Origin: Desulfonatronum sp. SC1
GTDB taxonomy: Bacteria; Desulfobacterota; Desulfovibrionia; Desulfovibrionales; Desulfonatronaceae
Assembly (NCBI RefSeq): GCF_003046795.1
Contig: NZ_PZKN01000019.1
Span: 1-64,000, forward strand
Direction: 5' to 3'
Length of the DNA stretch: 64,000 nucleotides
This document shows positions 43,289 to 52,597 of this stretch, one piece after another. A program made the position numbers and the translations under genes. The notes under the pieces are model-generated. The model was not told where the DNA came from. It saw only the letters and a list, made by a program, of their open reading frames with translations, and searched no databases. Numbering within the stretch: position 1 is the first letter of the stretch; every line of letters begins with the position of its first letter.

Positions 43289-43875
43289 AGCAGCTTCTCC
43301 TCTGAAAGATTGATCAATTCCTGAAACGGAATGCACATCATGCCCATATTGCGCATGTCCTCGATATTGTTCGCCGCGATCCGCTCGGTCTGGGCGGAGC
43401 AGGCGTCCGTGGCCACGATCACCCGGTAGTCCCGGCCCAGGGCGTCCATGGCCGTAGCCCGGATGCAGTTGGGATACTGGGTTCCGGCTACGATCAGCGT
43501 CTCCGCTCGCAGACGACGCAACAGTAAATCCAGCTCCGTACCCAAAAACGCGCTGAAACGCTGTTTGGTCAACACGTAATCGCCGGAGCGCGGCATCAGC
43601 TCCGCCACGATCCGCGCCCCGGGCGTCCCGGCCACGCAGATGCCCACGCCGTTCTGAAACAGCTCTTGCCGGGTATATTCCACGTCGCTGCCGTCGGGCC
43701 GGTGTTCCCGAACCACGTGGATCACCGGCCAGGATCGCTTCCGGGCATGCTCCGCCAGCGCGGCGATGACTGGAATGGTCTCCCTGGCCCCGGCAACGGC
43801 GGCCAGGGCGTCGGGCAAAACGAAATCGTTCTGCATGTCCACGATCAACAGAGCGGGACTAAAAAAACCGGACAC
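43285..43875 (-). CDS. isochorismatase-family cysteine hydrolase
   Basis: 196 residues, GTG start with AGGAGG upstream. The catalytic triad of the family is visible: Asp in LLIVDMQNDFVLP, Lys in YVLTKQRFSAFLGTELD, and the nucleophile Cys in VAGTQYPNCIRATAMDALGR. The TQYPNCIRAT form and the cis-peptide region point to the nicotinamidase/isochorismatase-like amidohydrolases of unknown substrate. It lies 9 bp after the Dabb gene and overlaps the outer-membrane protein gene. Confidence 0.88.
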   Translation of the reverse strand: MSGFFSPALLIVDMQNDFVLPDALAAVAGARETIPVIAALAEHARKRSWPVIHVVREHRPDGSDVEYTRQELFQNGVGICVAGTPGARIVAELMPRSGDYVLTKQRFSAFLGTELDLLLRRLRAETLIVAGTQYPNCIRATAMDALGRDYRVIVATDACSAQTERIAANNIEDMRNMGMMCIPFQELINLSEEKLL

Positions 43876-43884
43876 GGCGTCCTC

Positions 43885-44187
43885 CTATATCTCGTAATCC
43901 ACCACGCTCCGGTCAACGACCACCTTCTTCACGAATTCCACGCAGCGCTGATGCTCCGGATGCTGTTGATAAACTTGAAGGGCGTCACGAGATTCCAGTT
44001 CGGAGTATAGAACAACCTGCCAGGCCGGAGAAGCCTGAAAGACATCCAGCCCGACCTCCAGGTGCAGCAGGCCCGGAATCTTGCCGTTCAGCGCCTCCAA
44101 CATCTGCTTCATCTTCTTCCCGTTCTCCTCCGCCCCGGCCCCTTCGGCCTGGTCTTTCAACGTCCACATCACGATATGCTTAATCAT
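43885..44187 (-). CDS. Dabb (stress-responsive A/B barrel) protein
   Basis: 100 residues, matching the dimeric alpha/beta-barrel family: MIKHIVMWTLKDQAEG at the start, MLEALNGKIPGLLHLEVGLD in the middle and a DALQVYQQHPEHQRCVEFVK region before the end VVVDRSVVDYEI. GGAGAG lies before the ATG. Family members are small ferredoxin-like-fold dimers with mostly unknown ligands. It begins 36 bp after the gltB stop and probably shares its transcript. Confidence 0.9.
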   Translation of the reverse strand: MIKHIVMWTLKDQAEGAGAEENGKKMKQMLEALNGKIPGLLHLEVGLDVFQASPAWQVVLYSELESRDALQVYQQHPEHQRCVEFVKKVVVDRSVVDYEI

Positions 44188-44223
44188 TGGGTCTCTCCTC
44201 GATTCGGTTATGGGTTGTGAAAT

Positions 44224-47200
44224 CTACTCCGCCTTGGGCGGATTCTTGTCAGCCGGGACGATCATCACGAAACGGGTTTCGGCTTCGGCCATCAATCGCT
44301 CTACCGCCAGGGCTTCCTCCGCTTGGAAGGTGGCTCGGAGTTCGGCCACGTAGCGGCCGACCAGCTCGCGGATATCCGTGAGTCCCTGTTCGGTGACGTC
44401 CCGGACGGCCACGTCCGCGCCGCTGGCCAGACGCCGTCGGATCGCGGCCTTGTCGAATCCGAATTCCGGGTAGAGGCATGGATAGACCACCCCGCCGGTC
44501 ATGCCGGAGCAGATCCACGGTCCGGGGTCGCCGAGGATCACGGCCCGCCCGCCGGTCATGTATTCGAAGGCAAACCCTTTCAGGTGGGCGCGCACCGCCA
44601 GGTTGCCCTCTTCATCCCGGACCCTGGACGTGATCCGGGCTCCGAACACTGCGTCCGCGCCGGACATCCGAATGCAGGCCCGGGAGTCGGCGTAGTTCTG
44701 GACCATGAGCATCCCCCCGATGGCGCCGTAGGCGAAGCTCTTCCCCGTGGACCCGTCCACCCGGCGGCCCATCAGGTTCGCGCCCTTGAACACGCCGCAG
44801 GCCCCGCCAAAGCTGCTCTTGGCCGTGCCGTCCTGGGCCCCGCCATCCACCATCACTTCAATGCCCGGGATGTTGAAGGCGCACAGACCGTTGCCGGGTA
44901 CCGACGAGTCCAGACGCAATCTGGCCCGGCGCTCCCCGGAATCACCGAACCGGCGGACCACGGCCCCGGCCAGGTAGGTGCCCATGGCCCGGTCCACGCT
45001 GCGCACGTGCTGATCCGTGTACCGGACCTCATGGGTCTGCTCGTCGGCGAACTCGGCCAGGGAGATGTCCGCCACCAGTTTGGTCAGGACGTTCAGCGGC
45101 TTGCGCACCATGCGCAGGGCTCCGGCGGGTCCGACGGCGCCGTCCATGGCCGGGCGGGCCAGGATGTCCGTCAGGGCCACGACGTCGAGGTGAGAGCTCT
45201 GGGCCAGAAAATCCGTGCGCCCGACCACGTCTCGAACCCGGCTGACGCCCAGGTCGGCCAGAATGGCCCGTATTTCCTCGCCGATACAGGTGAACAGCCG
45301 CACCAGGTTGCCGGTTTCCGCGGCCGCTTGCAGCGGAGTAAATCCCTTCACGCCGCGCTTTTCCGCGTCGGCCTTGGTCCGCAGCTGGGTGGAGATGCCC
45401 CGGGGGCAGGTGTCCAGGTGGCAGCGCTGGCAGCTGATGCAGCCCACGCCCATCAGAGCCGCGGTGCCCATGCCTACCCGGTCCGCGCCGAGGAAGATCA
45501 CCTTCAGGGCATCCGCGCCGCTGCGCAACCCGCCGTCGGCCCACAGTTCCACGCCATCCCGCAGGCCAGACTCCACCAGTGCCCGATGAGCTTGACTCAC
45601 CCCGATCTCCGCGGGCAGGCCGACATACTTCTTGCTGTGCTCCCGGGCCGCGCCCGTGCCCCCGTCGAAACCGGAGACCGTGACTATGTCCGCCCCGGCC
45701 TTGGCCACGCCCACGGCAATGGTGCCCACTCCGCTGGTCACCGGGATCTTCACCGAAACCCTGGCCATGGGGTTGGCGGTCTTCAGCTCGGTGATGATCT
45801 GGGCCAAATCCTCGATGGAATAGATGTCGTGATGATTGGAGGGGGAGATCAGGGCGATGCCCGGCTTGCAGTGCCGGGCCTGGGCCACCATGGCCGTGAC
45901 CTTCTGGCCGGGCAGGTGCCCGCCCTCGCCGGGCTTGGCCCCCTGACCGATCTTGATTTCCAGAAAATCCACGGAATTGAGAAAAGCCATGTGCACGCCG
46001 AACCGGCCCGAGGCGATCTGCTGGCCCCGGTTGTGGCGGTATTTGCCGAGCATGTCCGGAATCTCCCCGCCCTCCCCGTTCATGCACACGATGTTCAGAA
46101 TCCGGGCGGCCTCGGCGTAGCTCCGGAAGGAGTTCTCTCCCTGGGAGCCGAAGCTCATGGCCGGAATGACCAGGGGCATGGCATGACCGCCAATGGAGAT
46201 GTCCACTTCGCTCATGGCCAGGGGCACGGCCTTGCTGGGCCGCGTAAAGCCCAGGACGTGCCGCAAGGCCACTGGACTCTCCTGTTCCAAAGCGGCCAGT
46301 TCCTGGGCCATCTCCCGAAATCCGGCCACCCCGGTGGCGGCCCGGCGCATCACCCGCCCGACCTTGGTGTTTCGGGCCGGGGTGCTCCAGAGTTGGGCCG
46401 AGGTTTCCCGAAGAGCCCTGTCCAGCCGGACATGGGCGATTTTTTCCAGCCGGGACAAGGACAGGCCGACATCCGGAGACTGGCAGAAGTTGGCGCACTT
46501 GAAGATTTTCGCCAGATCCTCGGCCAGGCCGATGGAGGAAAAAATCCGACCATAGCCGCACAGTTCATGGATGCCCATGGTGGACATGACCTTTTCCATG
46601 CCCTTCTGAAGCACGTCCATGGTGGTCCGGATCACGGTCTCGGCCGACCGGCTCTCCGTGGCGTGCTCCCGGGCCATACGCCAGATCATGTACGGATTAA
46701 TCGCATCCGCCCCCAGTCCAAGCAGGAACATCACATCGTGCAGGTTGCGCACGGCAGCGCTGCGCACGACCAATGAACAGCGCCGCCGCAGTCGGTGTTT
46801 TTCCAGATAATTGCCGATCACGGCCAGGGCCAGGCCTGGATCGACATATACCAGTCCGTCGGAAAACGTCCTTGAATCGTCCAGAACCAGCAGCACGGCC
46901 CCGGCGTCGATGGCGGCCCTGGCCTCCAAACATAAATCGGTAAGACGCCGCTCCAGGCGGCCTTGGCCGTTGCCAGCAGGTCCGCTGCCTGGCCCGCTGT
47001 CTGGATCGTCGGTTTTAGCTTCGAACACCGCATCTAGGACGGCCACCCGGCCCGGGTCCCGACCCTGCCCCGAAAAAAAAGAAAGCACGGAGTCCATGGT
47101 CTGGGTGCCGAACTCCGCGGCCAACTGGGACAGAGCCGATCCGCAGACCCGGCCATCCAGGCAACCGCCCAGCAGCAGCGGCGTTCGCAGTTCCAGCCCC

Positions 47201-48996
47201 ACGGCCCCGGACCGCTCCCTGTTGTCAATCTCCGGCCGGTCGCCGAGAATGCAGCGGGTGGTGAAATGGTCGGCCTCCCGCTCCCGGTCAATGGCCGGAT
47301 TGGTGACCACGGCCACATTTTCCTTGAAAAACTCGGAAATGTTGGGCAACCCTTCCGGGCTCAGGCAGGCCAGCGGCCCCTGGTAGCCCATGGAGCCGAT
47401 CAGCGCCCCGCCAATAATGGTCGCCGTTTTCTTGCGCATCTCCACATCGTACTTGTGCCAGCCCAGGGCCGCCAGCACGTTTTCCCGCACCATTTCGCCC
47501 GGCGACATCCGCGACCGACCGTCGTCGAGCAGGTTTTCCAAACCAAAAGCTCCCTCCGGCTGCTCCGGGACAGTTTGATACAACGTGCCGATCCGCTCCC
47601 GCAAACCGCTGCGGCCTTGCATCAGCCGAACCAGTTGGCGCTGAAAAGCCCGGTAGTTGAACACCACTGCCCGCCTACCGGTCAGGGACAGGATGGCCAT
47701 TTTCTCCCCGGGAGCCAGGGGCACGGGGTCCGTGGCCGTGTCCTCCAAATCCACCACGCCCTTTTCCGAGGACAGATAATAGTTGTAGTCGCTCTCGCCG
47801 AACCACAACGGACGCAGCCCCAGGGCGTCCACGCTGCCGATGCAGACGTCCCCGTGCCGGGCGATGACCGCGGCCGGTCCCTGGGCCGATGGCGGGAAGA
47901 ACCAGCGGTAAGTTTGATAGACCTTGCGCAGGTCCTCGGGATAATGCTCCACCTCACTGTGCACCGCCGGGAAGACCATGGCAAAGGCTTCGGTGAGTTC
48001 CAGTCCGTAACGGTGGATCAAGCCCTCGACGGCCCGATTCAGGTCCTGGGAATCGCTGCCCCCGGGCACGGGCTCGATGCCCAGATTACGCGACGCCCCG
48101 CGCAGCCGCTCAATGGTATTGATCTCGCCGTTGTGGGCCAGGATGGAAAATGGCTGGGTGCGCTCCACCGTGGGCAGGGTGTTGGTGGAATAACGACTGT
48201 GACCCAGGCAGATCTTGGACCGGGTGGCCGGATCGCGCAGCTCCGGATAGACCCGTTGCAGCAAATCCGGCCCGCCCCGGACCTTGTAGACCACGCTGTC
48301 CTGGGACAACGAAGCCACGTGCAGGTCCGGTTCCAGATCTTCCAGCTCCACCATCACCTTGAACAGCAATCGCCCGGAGTCAATGCGCACGTCCTGGCGG
48401 ACCAGCCCGGCCACCTGCCAGAACAGCGGCGTCTCAACCCGGGCCATGGGCCCCAGCTCGTCGTCGTTGGTCCGTCCCCGCAACTCCAGAACAATATCCA
48501 GCCCCCGCAGGGCAAAGGTCTTGCGAACCGTGTCCAGAACGTCGTCGGCCCGCTCGCGGATCCGTCGGGGCAGGAGCAGATGGCCCACGAAAAACCCACT
48601 GGATTCGGCTAGATGGGGCGACAAGCCGGCTTCCAGGAGTCGGTGGCTCCACAGTTCCCGCGGCACGTCGGTCATGATCCCGCACCCGTCGCCCTCATCG
48701 TTGATGTCCCCGGATCGATGGGCCATCTTTTTCAAGGCCTCGATAGTTCGGACGATGTTGGCATGTGTCACGCGGCCGCGTTTGTCCACGAAGGCGATAA
48801 TCGCGCAGGCGTCGCGCTCTTCGCAAATCGGTCGGCTGGAAGTGGTACTGCGGGATGGGATGAGCTTTGACACGAGGTCCTCCGTCTTGACATTGCGGAA
48901 ATAGTGGGTTGGCGAAGAATCGACGTCCGTCGGCAAAGCTATGGCGGCGTCCTCGGCATCATTAGCCGACCGGGTGAAAGAAATCAAAAACTTCAC
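44224..48996 (-). CDS. gltB: glutamate synthase large subunit
   Basis: 1590 residues. The N-terminal glutamine amidotransferase (class II) domain begins at Cys64 of ERDACAIIAFVD, followed by DINDEGDGCGIMTDVP; an unusually long leader of about 63 residues precedes the catalytic Cys and must be removed if the enzyme is processed like known GltB. A central domain, the FMN-binding synthase domain (INPYMIWRMA, SPSNHHDIYSIEDLAQIITE, VSGFDGGTGAAREHSKKY) and the 3Fe-4S ligands in CISCQRCHLDTCP (Cys-x5-Cys-x4-Cys) follow, then the GXGXG domain (GSTGKSFAYGAIGGMLMVQN). It converts glutamine plus 2-oxoglutarate to two glutamates. No gltD-type small subunit gene is adjacent, so the electron donor must be encoded elsewhere or be ferredoxin-like. 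Confidence 0.93.
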   Translation of the reverse strand: MKFLISFTRSANDAEDAAIALPTDVDSSPTHYFRNVKTEDLVSKLIPSRSTTSSRPICEERDACAIIAFVDKRGRVTHANIVRTIEALKKMAHRSGDINDEGDGCGIMTDVPRELWSHRLLEAGLSPHLAESSGFFVGHLLLPRRIRERADDVLDTVRKTFALRGLDIVLELRGRTNDDELGPMARVETPLFWQVAGLVRQDVRIDSGRLLFKVMVELEDLEPDLHVASLSQDSVVYKVRGGPDLLQRVYPELRDPATRSKICLGHSRYSTNTLPTVERTQPFSILAHNGEINTIERLRGASRNLGIEPVPGGSDSQDLNRAVEGLIHRYGLELTEAFAMVFPAVHSEVEHYPEDLRKVYQTYRWFFPPSAQGPAAVIARHGDVCIGSVDALGLRPLWFGESDYNYYLSSEKGVVDLEDTATDPVPLAPGEKMAILSLTGRRAVVFNYRAFQRQLVRLMQGRSGLRERIGTLYQTVPEQPEGAFGLENLLDDGRSRMSPGEMVRENVLAALGWHKYDVEMRKKTATIIGGALIGSMGYQGPLACLSPEGLPNISEFFKENVAVVTNPAIDREREADHFTTRCILGDRPEIDNRERSGAVGLELRTPLLLGGCLDGRVCGSALSQLAAEFGTQTMDSVLSFFSGQGRDPGRVAVLDAVFEAKTDDPDSGPGSGPAGNGQGRLERRLTDLCLEARAAIDAGAVLLVLDDSRTFSDGLVYVDPGLALAVIGNYLEKHRLRRRCSLVVRSAAVRNLHDVMFLLGLGADAINPYMIWRMAREHATESRSAETVIRTTMDVLQKGMEKVMSTMGIHELCGYGRIFSSIGLAEDLAKIFKCANFCQSPDVGLSLSRLEKIAHVRLDRALRETSAQLWSTPARNTKVGRVMRRAATGVAGFREMAQELAALEQESPVALRHVLGFTRPSKAVPLAMSEVDISIGGHAMPLVIPAMSFGSQGENSFRSYAEAARILNIVCMNGEGGEIPDMLGKYRHNRGQQIASGRFGVHMAFLNSVDFLEIKIGQGAKPGEGGHLPGQKVTAMVAQARHCKPGIALISPSNHHDIYSIEDLAQIITELKTANPMARVSVKIPVTSGVGTIAVGVAKAGADIVTVSGFDGGTGAAREHSKKYVGLPAEIGVSQAHRALVESGLRDGVELWADGGLRSGADALKVIFLGADRVGMGTAALMGVGCISCQRCHLDTCPRGISTQLRTKADAEKRGVKGFTPLQAAAETGNLVRLFTCIGEEIRAILADLGVSRVRDVVGRTDFLAQSSHLDVVALTDILARPAMDGAVGPAGALRMVRKPLNVLTKLVADISLAEFADEQTHEVRYTDQHVRSVDRAMGTYLAGAVVRRFGDSGERRARLRLDSSVPGNGLCAFNIPGIEVMVDGGAQDGTAKSSFGGACGVFKGANLMGRRVDGSTGKSFAYGAIGGMLMVQNYADSRACIRMSGADAVFGARITSRVRDEEGNLAVRAHLKGFAFEYMTGGRAVILGDPGPWICSGMTGGVVYPCLYPEFGFDKAAIRRRLASGADVAVRDVTEQGLTDIRELVGRYVAELRATFQAEEALAVERLMAEAETRFVMIVPADKNPPKAE

Positions 48997-49073
48997 GCGC
49001 TAAATCGCTCGGTTCAACCGTTCTATTCAACCGCTCGGTTCAGGCAATCAGTTTAGACGTTCAGTTCAGAAGT

Positions 49074-49826
49074 TCAATCCGGGCGCTCCACCAGATGCTT
49101 CCAATACCGCCGGGGCATGAAGCGGCGCTGCAAGGCTGGGTTACGACGTTCGGGCACGGCCAGGGACTGAACATATTCCCGCCAGAGATCCTGGAACGCG
49201 ATTTCACGTTGGCTGAGCAGGGCGTCAACGTTGTCCGGAACCCCGACCACCGGGTGCAGGGTCTGACCGTCCCAGGCCACGGCCAGCCCGCGGCGTAGGT
49301 CGTGGATCACCCAGTTCTCACGGGGAAAGCGGCGTTGAAAATGGGGCGTCACGAACGGCAACACATTGTGGTCCGGCTCGAAGCGGGCGTACAGGGTTCC
49401 GTCTTGCAATTCCATGAACCGCAGCAGGCCGGTGACGCGGTGCGCCTCCTTGCCGACCTTGGCCTTCCAGTCCACCACCCGGCGCACGGCGGCGTTGGTC
49501 CGCATTCCCAGAACGTTTCTACCGGCCCGCAGCGTCAAGCGCGCGAACTCGTACAGCGGTTGTTCGGTGTCCTTAACCTCGGCCAGAAACACGTACATCA
49601 CGTGTTGAACCGTTCCCTCTCCACCCGCTTGGCGCAAACGCTCTAGGAATTGAGCGGCCGTCTGGGCATGAACCGGAACCGGCGTCGGCGGCCACAACCT
49701 CGGCCGACCCCCAACCCCAACCTGAAAACCGCACCGCTCCAGCCCTTCCCCATCCGCCGCGGCAAAGGCGCACAGCAGCCCGTCAAAGCTGTTGTCGTAG
49801 GAGAAGATGCGTAGGGTTTGCTGCAC
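49074..49826 (-). CDS. TIGR03915-type predicted DNA-metabolism protein (radical SAM partner)
   Basis: 250 residues from the GTG at 49826, chosen because homology starts at LRIFSYDNSFDGLLCAFAAA and AAGGA lies upstream; the frame is open to 49982 but that would overlap hicB. Other conserved parts are AEVKDTEQPLYEFARLTLRA, VDWKAKVGKEAHRVTGLLRF, FEPDHNVLPFVTPHFQRRFP, ENWVIHDLRRGLA and the C-terminal RRNPALQRRFMPRRYWKHLV. The family co-occurs with a radical SAM protein (here at 50112) and sometimes with a uracil-DNA-glycosylase-like protein, and is thought to act in DNA modification or repair. The reaction is unknown. The N-terminal region carries an extra Pro-rich segment. Confidence 0.85.
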   Translation of the reverse strand: MQQTLRIFSYDNSFDGLLCAFAAADGEGLERCGFQVGVGGRPRLWPPTPVPVHAQTAAQFLERLRQAGGEGTVQHVMYVFLAEVKDTEQPLYEFARLTLRAGRNVLGMRTNAAVRRVVDWKAKVGKEAHRVTGLLRFMELQDGTLYARFEPDHNVLPFVTPHFQRRFPRENWVIHDLRRGLAVAWDGQTLHPVVGVPDNVDALLSQREIAFQDLWREYVQSLAVPERRNPALQRRFMPRRYWKHLVERPD

Positions 49827-49874
49827 AGGGAAAAAGTCCTTGTCAGAAAGTTCACCGCTTCCTAGATTCACGTC

Positions 49875-50102
49875 ATGCAGACGCTTGAATATAAAAACTA
49901 CATGGCTCGAGTCGACTTCGACGCCCGCGACAACATTCTGGTTGGCCGCATCACCGAAATTGAAGATATGGTGAGCTTCCACGCATCCACAACTGAAGAA
50001 CTGAACGTGGCCTTTGTGGAAGCGGTTGAGGATTACCTTTCGACATGCAAGGCAATGGGCAAGCCGCCTAGTAGAACCATGTCCGATAAGGTAACTATCT
50101 GA
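49875..50102 (+). CDS. HicB-family antitoxin-like protein, short form
   Basis: 75 residues. The partial-RNase-H-fold core of HicB is clear: LEYKNYMARVDFDARDNILV, GRITEIEDMVSFHASTTEEL and VAFVEAVEDYLSTCKAMGKP. In full-length members the next part (SGKLMLRV and a ribbon-helix-helix DNA-binding end) continues for 30 or more residues; here the protein ends SDKVTI. So the DNA-binding module is missing, and no hicA toxin gene is next to it. It lies on the strand opposite to the two DNA-metabolism genes and separates them. Confidence 0.85.
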   Translation: MQTLEYKNYMARVDFDARDNILVGRITEIEDMVSFHASTTEELNVAFVEAVEDYLSTCKAMGKPPSRTMSDKVTI

Positions 50103-50111
50103 AAAAACATC

Positions 50112-51440
50112 TTACCAAAGCGACAACTGCTTCATCCTCGGCGCACCAGGCTTTTCCAGGCCGCGGAGCACGTTTTCGGCCCGGGCCGGATTCCAGGTTT
50201 CGCTTTGCCAGAATTTGCCGCTGGCCGTGACGAAGAAGCGGGCTCGTTTCATGACCACGCCGAGCTTTTTGAGGTCTTCGGGATGCAGGGGGCCGAAGCG
50301 GCGGGCCGCGATGATTCTTCGGGCCGAACGGACCCCGATGCCGGGGATGCGCAGGAGCTGCTCCAGAAGAGCCCGGTTAACCTCCACGGGAAACAGGTCC
50401 GGATGGCGCAGGGCCCAGGCGGCCTTGGGATCGAGTTGCTCGTCCAGCCATTCGTGCTGGTCGTCGAAAAGCTCCGCGCTCCGAAAGCCGTAATACCGCA
50501 ACAGCCAGTCCGCCTGGTACAAACGGTGCTCCCGGAGCAACGGCGGCGCGCTCAGGGCGGGCAGGCGATTATCCCGGCTGACCGGAACGTAGCCGCTGTA
50601 GTAGACCCGTTGCAGCCCGAACCGCCCGTACAGGGCCTCGGCCAGCCGCAAAATCTGCCGGTCCGGTTCCGGACTGGCTCCCACGATAAGCTGCGTGCTT
50701 TGCCCGGCGGGAGCGAACACCGGGCCTTTCGCGGTCCGGGCCGGAAGCCCCCGCCGGTCGTGCGTCGCTTCGCCGATCAGCTCGCTGATCCTGAGCATTG
50801 GCAGCAGCACTCCGTCCCGGGTCTTTTGGGGTGCCAGGCTGCGCAGGGAGGCCTCGGAGGGCAGCTCGATGTTCACGCTCAGCCTGTCCGCGACCAGACC
50901 GGCCCGCTGGATCAGTTCCGGCGCCGAGCCGGGGATGACCTTCAGATGGATGTACCCGCCAAAGCCATGCATGCGACGCAGATCTTCGGCCACCCGGACC
51001 ATCCGCTCCATGGTCCAGTCCGGATTGCGGCAGACCGCGGAACTCAGAAACAAGCCCTCGATGTAATTTCGCCGATAAAAGTTCAGGGTCAGGTCCACGA
51101 GTTGGCCGACCGTGAACGTGGTCCGGGGCAGATCGTTGTCCCCGCGATTGACGCAGTACGCGCAATTGTACTCGCAGACGTTGGTATACAGAATCTTGAG
51201 CAGGGAAATGCACCGCCCGTCCGCGGCCCAACTGTGACAGATTCCGGAATGGGCCGGAGCGCCCAAGGTCGCCCCTTGGCGAACAGCCTTGGACCCACTG
51301 GAGGAACAGGATACGTCGTAGCGGGCCGACTCGGCCAGGATGGCCACCTTGCGGACCAGGTCCGGTCGATGAATAAACGCCGGGACGCCGCGATTCGATT
51401 CCTTTCCGCTGCCCGCAATCAAACCGGAGACCTTCTCCAT
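50112..51440 (-). CDS. TIGR03916-type radical SAM protein, predicted DNA modification/repair
   Basis: 442 residues from the ATG at 51440, which has AGGGGAAG upstream; a TTG at 51476 is also in frame. Conserved N-terminal stretch LAESARYDVSCSSSGSKAVR, then the radical SAM cluster motif NVCEYNCAYCVNR (Cys-x3-Cys-x2-Cys), FLSSAVCRNPDWTMERMVRV, and GYIHLKVIPGSAPELIQRAG. The C-terminus has a helix-hairpin-helix-like segment (LLRIPGIGVRSARRIIAARR), which suggests DNA contact. The family is named for its link to a uracil-DNA-glycosylase-like protein and to the TIGR03915 partner, found here 285 bp downstream beyond hicB. Chemistry and substrate are unknown. Confidence 0.88.
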   Translation of the reverse strand: MEKVSGLIAGSGKESNRGVPAFIHRPDLVRKVAILAESARYDVSCSSSGSKAVRQGATLGAPAHSGICHSWAADGRCISLLKILYTNVCEYNCAYCVNRGDNDLPRTTFTVGQLVDLTLNFYRRNYIEGLFLSSAVCRNPDWTMERMVRVAEDLRRMHGFGGYIHLKVIPGSAPELIQRAGLVADRLSVNIELPSEASLRSLAPQKTRDGVLLPMLRISELIGEATHDRRGLPARTAKGPVFAPAGQSTQLIVGASPEPDRQILRLAEALYGRFGLQRVYYSGYVPVSRDNRLPALSAPPLLREHRLYQADWLLRYYGFRSAELFDDQHEWLDEQLDPKAAWALRHPDLFPVEVNRALLEQLLRIPGIGVRSARRIIAARRFGPLHPEDLKKLGVVMKRARFFVTASGKFWQSETWNPARAENVLRGLEKPGAPRMKQLSLW

Positions 51441-51618
51441 AGTCTTCCCCTTTGCCAGCTCATCCTTGTTCGACAACCGATCCAGAAGATTTCAACGGAC
51501 AATCGCATGCCGGTCAATCTTGCCTCGTGGGACAAGATTGATTATAAAGAATGATTAAGGCATACGGCAGCCTCGGATTGAGACACATATCTTCTTCACA
51601 CAGGAGGTTTATCGGAAA

Positions 51619-52509
51619 ATGAAACGGATTGCATTGTTTTTAATCACCAACATCGCCATCCTCGTGGTCTTGAGCATCGTCCTTTCCTTGCTCGGCTTCA
51701 CGGGCATTCTTGATGAAACGGGCAGGGGTCTGGACTATGGTAGCTTGCTGGTCTTCGCCGCTGTTTTCGGCTTCGGAGGTTCGTTCATCTCCCTGGCCAT
51801 ATCCAAATGGATGGCCAAGCGCCTGACCGGGGCCAAGGTCATCACCTCGCCGCGCAATCAGGCCGAGGCCTGGCTTGTGGAAACCGTGAAAAATCAGGCG
51901 GCCCGTGCCGGCATCGGCATGCCTGAAGTGGCCGTTTACGACTCCGACGCTCCCAATGCCTTTGCCACGGGCATGAGCAAGAACAACGCCCTGGTGGCGG
52001 TGAGCACCGGGCTGATGCGCTCCATGACCCAGGACGAGGTGGAAGCGGTTCTGGCCCACGAGGTCAGTCACGTGGCCAACGGGGACATGGTCACCCTGAC
52101 TCTGATCCAGGGCGTGGTGAACACCTTCGTGATCTTCATCTCCCGAGTCGTGGGCTACTTCGTGGACCGGGTCATCCTCAAGAACGAGGAAGGTCTGGGG
52201 CTGGGTTTTTTCATTACCAGCATCGTGGCCCAGATCGTTTTCGGCATCCTGGCCAGCGTCGTGGTGCTCTACTTCAGCCGTGAACGGGAATACCGGGCCG
52301 ACGCAGGCGGTGCCAAGCTGGCCGGACGGGAAAAAATGATCGCGGCCCTGGAAAAGCTGAAACGGGGTGCTCAGGAACCGCTTCCGGAGCAGATGTCCGC
52401 CTTCGGCATCAACGGCAAACCCGAAGGCCACGGCCTGAAGTTGCTGTTCATGACCCACCCGCCGCTGGATGATCGAATCGCCGCCCTGAGGCGACAAAAT
52501 ATTCAGTAG
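51619..52509 (+). CDS. htpX: membrane-bound zinc protease HtpX
   Basis: 296 residues with four membrane segments ([39 protein letters not shown] and two central ones). The M48 zinc site is [14 protein letters not shown] (HExxH) with the third ligand in [17 protein letters not shown]. The substrate-groove stretch [20 protein letters not shown] is typical. HtpX degrades misfolded inner-membrane proteins. Its start is preceded by AGGAGG with an unusual 12-base spacing. Monocistronic in appearance. Confidence 0.96.
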   Translation: MKRIALFLITNIAILVVLSIVLSLLGFTGILDETGRGLDYGSLLVFAAVFGFGGSFISLAISKWMAKRLTGAKVITSPRNQAEAWLVETVKNQAARAGIGMPEVAVYDSDAPNAFATGMSKNNALVAVSTGLMRSMTQDEVEAVLAHEVSHVANGDMVTLTLIQGVVNTFVIFISRVVGYFVDRVILKNEEGLGLGFFITSIVAQIVFGILASVVVLYFSREREYRADAGGAKLAGREKMIAALEKLKRGAQEPLPEQMSAFGINGKPEGHGLKLLFMTHPPLDDRIAALRRQNIQ

Positions 52510-52597
52510 ATCCGATCTCAGACGTACCAAGATGCAAGGACGTCATTCGCGCATGCAATGACAGCCTTGCCCCTGTCGCGACACCGCAAAGGCCCAC

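Noticed and set aside
44323-46776. 817-codon ORF on the plus strand
   Set aside because: Antisense to gltB, rich in Gly/His/Pro/Gln as expected of a shadow frame, no start signal or recognisable domain.
48997-49073. CGGTTCA-type short direct repeats upstream of gltB as an operator
   Set aside because: The words (CGGTTCAACCG, CGGTTCAGG, GTTCAGTTCAG) are irregular in spacing and do not match an operator I can name.
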